From: Pseudomonadota bacterium
Lineage (GTDB): Bacteria; Desulfobacterota; JAPLJL01
Assembly (NCBI GenBank): GCA_026388615.1
Contig: JAPLJL010000149.1
Span: forward strand, 1 to 8,784
Length of the DNA: 8,784 nucleotides
Direction of reading: 5' to 3'
Part shown: one piece after another, positions 5,218-8,784 of the stretch
Numbering within the stretch: position 1 is the stretch's first letter
Layout: each line of letters opens with the position of its first letter
The notes under the pieces: generated by a model
What the model was told of the DNA's origin: nothing
Databases searched by the model: none
The model's input: only the letters and a program-made list of their open reading frames with translations
Made by a program: the position numbers and the translations under genes

Positions 5218-7365
5218 ATGAACGAAATCAGCGCTCGCGGCAAGCTTCTGGATAAATTCCGGGATATCACCCTGGATCGACTCCGGATCCTGAACCAGGG
5301 CCTCCTGGATATCGAGAAAGGCAGCCGCGACGAGAATCTGATCAACCAGTTGATGCGGGAAATCCATACCCTGAAGGGGGAATCCCGCATGATGGGATTT
5401 TCCGACGTCAACCTGATCACCCATAAAATCGAGGACCTGCTCAAATCGGTGCAACTCCGGGAATTCCAGTTTCGACTCCAGGAAACCGATATCCTTTTCG
5501 AGGCTCTGGACGCGATCGGCAGACTGGTCCAGAAAAAACTCGGGGAAGGGAAAAAATCCGTCGATCTGCTCAGCCTGACCAACAAATTGACCGCCGCGGT
5601 GGAAGGGAAAAACCTGGAGTCCCTGGCGCCCGTTCCCGCCTCGGAAACCCCGGGCGCCAAGCCTGCCTCCCTCCTGCTCTCCCAGGTGGAGGAATCCATC
5701 CGGGTCGGAATCGAGAAGCTCGACCAGCTTTCCAACGTTTCCGGCGATATTTTCATCAACCAGATCCGCAACCACAATCTGGTTTCCTCCCTGAGGAATT
5801 TGAAAAATCTTTTTCGCGAATGCCTGGAATCGGCCACCGGAACCGTCAGCACGGAAGAATTTAAGAAATTGCAGAAGGAGCTGAACCAGATCAGCAAGGA
5901 ATTCCAGGACGAAACCATGAAGATGGATTACGCGGTTTCGATCCTCCAGGACCAGGTCCGGGAAGTCCGGCTCCTCCCGATTTCCACCCTCTTCGACCTC
6001 TTCCCCCGAATGGTCCGGGACCTGGCCAAGGAATTCGGCAAGGAAATCGAGCTGGACACCCAGGGGGGGACCGCCGAACTCGACAAAATCATGCTGGACC
6101 GGATCAAGGATCCCCTTATCCACCTGATCCGGAACTCGATTGACCACGGGGTGGAACCGCCGGAGGAAAGAATCCGGGAGGGCAAACCCCGGATGGGGAA
6201 AATTCTCCTGAGCGCCAGTACCGAAGGTGACCACATCATCATCGAGATCGAGGATAACGGCCGGGGCATCAACCCCGAGGGGATTATCGCCTCGGCGGTC
6301 AAGAAGCGTTTCCTGACCCCGGCCCAGGCCGAGGCCGGCGCCCTGAACCAGCGGGATATCTTCGCCCTGCTCTTCACCCCGGGTTTTTCCACCAAGGAAG
6401 TGATCACCGACCTTTCCGGACGGGGGGTGGGCCTGGACGTGGTCAAACAGAACATCGAGGCCATGGAAGGGTCGGTGGAAATCCAGAGCGAAATCGGGAA
6501 AGGCACCAAATTCACCCTCCGGCTCCCCCCCCGCCTGAACATTATCAAGGTCCTGCTCCTCTCCCTGCGCGAAAGCCTTTTCGCCATTCCCTCTTCGGCG
6601 GCGGTGGAGGTGCTGAAGGTCCTGCCTTCCGATACCCTTTCGGTCGAGGGGCAGAAAGTCATCCGGTTCCGGGGAGCCACCGTCCCCATTTTTCACCTGG
6701 ACGACATCCTCTATCCCAATTCCCCCGCCCGCCCGAACGGCAAAGGCAAATGGCCGGTGGTGATCATTGAGTCCGCCCGGGAAAAACTGGCCCTGGTGGC
6801 GGACCGGATTATCTCCGAGCGGGAAATTGCGGTTAAACCCCTGGGGAAATTCCTGGGAGAGGTCCGGAACCTGGCCGGGGCCACCCTCCTGGAAAAAGGC
6901 GAACTGGCTTTCTTCCTGCACGTTCCCGATCTTTTCGAATCCGTCCATGCCCGGCAGAGAATCACCCCCGCGGCGGAAATAACCGAGGCCGCCCCCCGCC
7001 CGGGCCGGATCCTGGTGGTCGAGGATTCCCTCATCACCCGGGAAATGGAAAAGAGCGTTCTCCTCTCCTACGGTTATGAGGTCCAGGAAGCCGAGGACGG
7101 CCTCCAGGCCCTGACCCGCCTGCGGGAGGAGACCTTCGACCTGGTTATTACCGACCTGGAGATGCCCAATCTCAACGGTTTCGACCTGACGGAAAAGATC
7201 CGGGCCGACGCCCGAACCCGTTCCCTCCCGGTCATCATTGTCACGACCCGCTCTTCCCCTGAAGACCGCCGCCGGGGCGTGGAAGTGGGGGCGGATGCCT
7301 ATATCGTTAAAAGCGAGTTCCATCACGAAAAACTCGTTGAGATCATCCAAAGGTTGATCCAATAG
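5218..7365 (+). CDS. cheA: Hybrid chemotaxis histidine kinase CheA with C-terminal receiver (FrzE-like)
   Basis: A 715-residue protein. HPt domain at about 10-125 with the phosphorylated His at 50 in IHTLKGESRMMGF. There is a short linker (about 130-155) and no evident P2 domain. Dimerisation P3 runs from about 158 to 255 (IRVGIEKLDQLSNVSGDIFIN). The ATPase domain (about 255-438) has the N box IRNSIDHGVEPP (Asn306), G1 EDNGRG (Asp346) and G2 SGRGVGLDVV (400-409). A CheW-like P5 domain spans about 440-578. The receiver (597-715) has Glu602/Asp603, phosphoacceptor Asp646 (VITDLEMP), Thr676/677 and Lys698. All key residues are present, so it should autophosphorylate and pass phosphate to its own receiver. 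The HPt-kinase-CheW-receiver order and position match FrzE. No Shine-Dalgarno is seen before the ATG at 5218, and no earlier in-frame start fits. The domain call is secure. Confidence 0.96.
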   Translation: MNEISARGKLLDKFRDITLDRLRILNQGLLDIEKGSRDENLINQLMREIHTLKGESRMMGFSDVNLITHKIEDLLKSVQLREFQFRLQETDILFEALDAIGRLVQKKLGEGKKSVDLLSLTNKLTAAVEGKNLESLAPVPASETPGAKPASLLLSQVEESIRVGIEKLDQLSNVSGDIFINQIRNHNLVSSLRNLKNLFRECLESATGTVSTEEFKKLQKELNQISKEFQDETMKMDYAVSILQDQVREVRLLPISTLFDLFPRMVRDLAKEFGKEIELDTQGGTAELDKIMLDRIKDPLIHLIRNSIDHGVEPPEERIREGKPRMGKILLSASTEGDHIIIEIEDNGRGINPEGIIASAVKKRFLTPAQAEAGALNQRDIFALLFTPGFSTKEVITDLSGRGVGLDVVKQNIEAMEGSVEIQSEIGKGTKFTLRLPPRLNIIKVLLLSLRESLFAIPSSAAVEVLKVLPSDTLSVEGQKVIRFRGATVPIFHLDDILYPNSPARPNGKGKWPVVIIESAREKLALVADRIISEREIAVKPLGKFLGEVRNLAGATLLEKGELAFFLHVPDLFESVHARQRITPAAEITEAAPRPGRILVVEDSLITREMEKSVLLSYGYEVQEAEDGLQALTRLREETFDLVITDLEMPNLNGFDLTEKIRADARTRSLPVIIVTTRSSPEDRRRGVEVGADAYIVKSEFHHEKLVEIIQRLIQ

Positions 7366-7561
7366 CAATGACGAATTTTCATGTGCTCGGCTTACGTCGA
7401 TCGGTTGAGCTGCTCGTATCGTCAATCGGAAGCGTCTTTAGGTTTAAAAACCATAACCCTATAACCCAACCGAAACGAGCCGCCTGCCCGAGCCGACAGC
7501 TCGTGTCGGCCAGGGCGCAACCCCAACCGAAAAACTCAACCCTTTATTGTCAGGAAAGCAG
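7366..7561 (+). other. 196-bp spacer between cheA and cheB with repeats, no gene
   Basis: This gap is unusually long for the cluster and its composition differs from the flanking genes. It contains two ATAACCC units (7453-7459 and 7461-7467), an 11-base direct repeat CCCAACCGAAA (7465-7475 and 7522-7532), and between the two copies a long palindrome (7486-7516). A possible stem CGGTTGA / TCAATCG with one wobble pair flanks a 13-base loop near 7401-7427. An open frame starting with ATG at 7368 runs through the gap into cheB, but it has no ribosome binding site and no recognisable protein features. The cheB ribosome binding site AGGA is at 7552-7555. Confidence 0.55.
7486..7516. repeat. REP-like interrupted palindrome
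   Basis: Outer arms GCCC (7486-7489) and GGGC (7513-7516) and inner arms GCCGACA (7492-7498) and TGTCGGC (7504-7510) surround a GCTCG loop, with a two-by-two mismatch between the stems. An alternative, exclusive stem pairs CGAGC (7489-7493) with GCTCG (7499-7503). No T-run follows. It may be a dispersed intergenic palindrome or an RNA processing/attenuation element between cheA and cheB. Confidence 0.6.
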
Positions 7562-8528
7562 ATGAACCGCATTCGGGTCCTCGTCGTCGATGATTCCCCC
7601 CTGATCCGGGAAATCATCATCAAGATTCTCGAAAAAGACCCGGAATTTTCCGTGGTCGGTGAAGCCGAGGACGGTTCCGAGGCCATCCGGCTCACCCAGA
7701 ATATCCGCCCGGACCTGATCATTATGGATCTTTATATGCCGGTGATGGACGGCTTCCAGGCCATCGAAAAAATCATGGCCTACCACCCCACCCCCATCCT
7801 GGTCGCCACCTCGGCCCTGGCCCGGGAGGGAAAAAGCATTTCCTTCCGTGCCCTCGAACTGGGGGCCCTGGAAGTCATCGATAAGCCGACCCTTTCCCCG
7901 GGCCCCGGCCTGAGCCCCAAGGAAACCGACTTTCTTTTCCTCGCCAAGATGCTTTCGCGGGTCAAGGTGGTCTCGCATGTGCGGGGCAAGCTGAAACGAC
8001 TGCCCTCGGAACCGCCCGCGGATGAATACCGCGACGCGGACCATTTCAAGATCGTGGCCGTCGCCGCCTCGACCGGCGGCCCCAAGGCCCTGCTCCACAT
8101 CCTCCGGGGGCTCCCGGAAAACCTGCCCGCGGCGATCGTGGTGGTGCAGCACATCTCCGAAGGTTTCTCCTCAGGCCTGGCCAGCTGGTTGGACCACGAG
8201 GCCAAGCTGAAAGTCAAGGAAGGCGCCAAAGGTGAGGAACTGAGACCGGGGACGATGTATATCGCCCCGACCGGTTTTCATATGCTGGTCAATTCCAGCC
8301 GGAGAATCGTCTTCAACTCCGACCCTCCGCTCATGAGCCACCGGCTCCGACGGAGCCGAGGGTATCCTGGAAATTAAAAGGCGGGGCGGAAGGACCATCG
8401 CCCAGGCTGAAAGCGACTGCGTGGTCTTCGGCATGCCCAAGGCCGCCATTGAGCTGGGCGCCGTGGACAAGGTTCTCCCCCTCGATCTGATCGCCGCGGA
8501 AATCCAGAAAATGCTCGGAGAAATGTAA
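7562..8528 (+). pseudogene. cheB: CheB methylesterase with receiver domain (FrzG position), internal deletion with frameshift
   Basis: The first frame starts at the ATG at 7562 (AGGA at 7552-7555) and ends at TAA 8375-8377. It encodes a receiver (RVLVVDDSP; phosphoacceptor Asp56; Lys108), a linker, and the start of the esterase with catalytic Ser170 (AASTGGP) and His197 (VVQHIS), up to SDPPLMSHR (253-261). Conserved sequence then jumps to another frame at 8343: GSDGAEGILEIKRRGG, then RTIAQAESDCVVFGMPKAAIELGAVDKVLPL, ending with TAA at 8526-8528. The catalytic Asp (in SDGA) is therefore in the second frame. About 26 residues between HRP and the LTGMG motif are missing, with a +1 frame change. 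The product of the first frame alone ends with 11 unrelated residues and should be inactive as an esterase, although the receiver could still fold. CheB normally removes methyl groups from the MCP once phosphorylated by CheA. A TTG at 7547 is a less likely start. Confidence 0.85.
8342..8358. repeat. 7-bp inverted repeat exactly at the cheB lesion
   Basis: CGGCTCC (8342-8348), a GAC loop, and GGAGCCG (8352-8358) form a perfect tight hairpin. The frame switch in CheB falls at its left edge, about 8341-8344. Confidence 0.6.
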
Positions 8529-8535
8529 GCGGAAG

Positions 8536-8784
8536 ATGGCCTCCCTGGAAATCAATTCTCAAGACTTGGACGTGATCCGCGAGTTCATCCGGGAAAAAAC
8601 CGGGATTTCCATTTCTCCCGAAAAAAACCCGGCCCTGCAAAACAGTCTGCAGATCCGGTTACAGACCGTTGAACGCAACAATCTGGGCAAATACCTCAAT
8701 TTCATCAAGTACCATCCCGAAGGCCACAACGAGCTCAAGGAAATCATCAAGCTGATCACGATTACCAAAAGCGATTTCTTCCGC
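8536..8784 (+). CDS. cheR: CheR methyltransferase, N-terminal part (runs off right edge)
   Basis: An 83-codon fragment starting at ATG 8536, seven bases after the cheB stop, with GGAAG directly before it. It matches the all-helical CheR N-terminal domain: LDVIREFIREKTGISISPEK (11-30), a run with RLQ...NNLGKYLNFIKYHP, and ELKEIIKLITITKSDFFR (66-83), the usual ITITKTxFFR end of that domain just before the SAM-binding part. CheR methylates glutamates of the MCP with S-adenosylmethionine. Position after cheB corresponds to frzF, which in M. xanthus carries extra C-terminal TPR repeats; whether this one does lies beyond the edge. Confidence 0.92.
   Translation, partial: MASLEINSQDLDVIREFIREKTGISISPEKNPALQNSLQIRLQTVERNNLGKYLNFIKYHPEGHNELKEIIKLITITKSDFFR

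Noticed and set aside
5143..7425. Very long open frame on the minus strand opposite cheA, and a similar one at 3731-5095 opposite the MCP gene
   Set aside because: They lie exactly antisense to well-conserved genes, have odd composition (Gly/Asp/Phe- or Ser/Arg-rich) and show no domain motifs. They are a by-product of GC-rich codon use.
7453..7467. CRISPR or telomere-like array suggested by repeated ATAACCC
   Set aside because: Only two short copies are present with no regular spacers.
7368..7565. 65-codon open frame between cheA and cheB
   Set aside because: It has no ribosome binding site, reads through the repeats and palindrome, ends just inside cheB and has no recognisable protein pattern.

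Overview
The window is GC-rich and looks like a chromosomal piece of a Gram-negative, outer-membrane bacterium: it carries a TonB-dependent receptor and a periplasmic binding protein. The chemosensory genes follow the order and signature motifs of the Myxococcus xanthus Frz (frizzy) system, so a deltaproteobacterial-type host (Desulfobacterota/Myxococcota or relatives) is the best guess. This rests on motifs recalled from memory, not on a search.

Layout. Positions 1-1979 hold two minus-strand genes: a periplasmic binding protein of the ABC_sub_bind type (1032-1979) followed by a TonB-dependent receptor (1-985, running off the left edge). A 359-base divergent intergenic region (1980-2338) holds a strong sigma70-type promoter and a structured leader for the minus-strand pair, and a weaker promoter candidate for the plus strand. 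From 2339 to the right edge there is a one-direction chemosensory cluster: a CheW (2339-2757, broken), a second divergent CheW-like protein (2785-3240), a membrane-bound methyl-accepting chemotaxis protein with a FrzCD-type tip (3363-5153), a hybrid CheA kinase with a C-terminal receiver (5218-7365), a CheB methylesterase (7562-8528, broken) and the start of a CheR methyltransferase (8536-8784, cut by the right edge). This is the same order as frzA-frzB-frzCD-frzE-frzG-frzF.

How the parts would work together: the MCP senses a signal through its extracytoplasmic domain, the CheW proteins couple it to the CheA hybrid kinase, phosphate passes from the kinase HPt histidine to the fused receiver (and possibly to other receivers outside the window), and CheR/CheB adjust sensitivity by methylating and demethylating the MCP. 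No flagellar or pilus gene is visible, so the output (motility, development, c-di-GMP or other) cannot be read from this window.

The most notable observation is that two genes of the cluster, cheW and cheB, carry the same kind of lesion. In each, conserved protein sequence stops in one frame and resumes in another frame with a conserved internal block missing (roughly 35-40 residues in CheW, roughly 26 in CheB). A 7-bp inverted repeat lies at or next to each junction. This is either true decay of the adaptation/coupling arm or an assembly error, and the sequence alone cannot decide. Other oddities are a REP-like palindrome framed by direct repeats before cheB, a 14-nt tandem repeat where the cheA ribosome binding site should be, and a hairpin-rich leader before the MCP gene.
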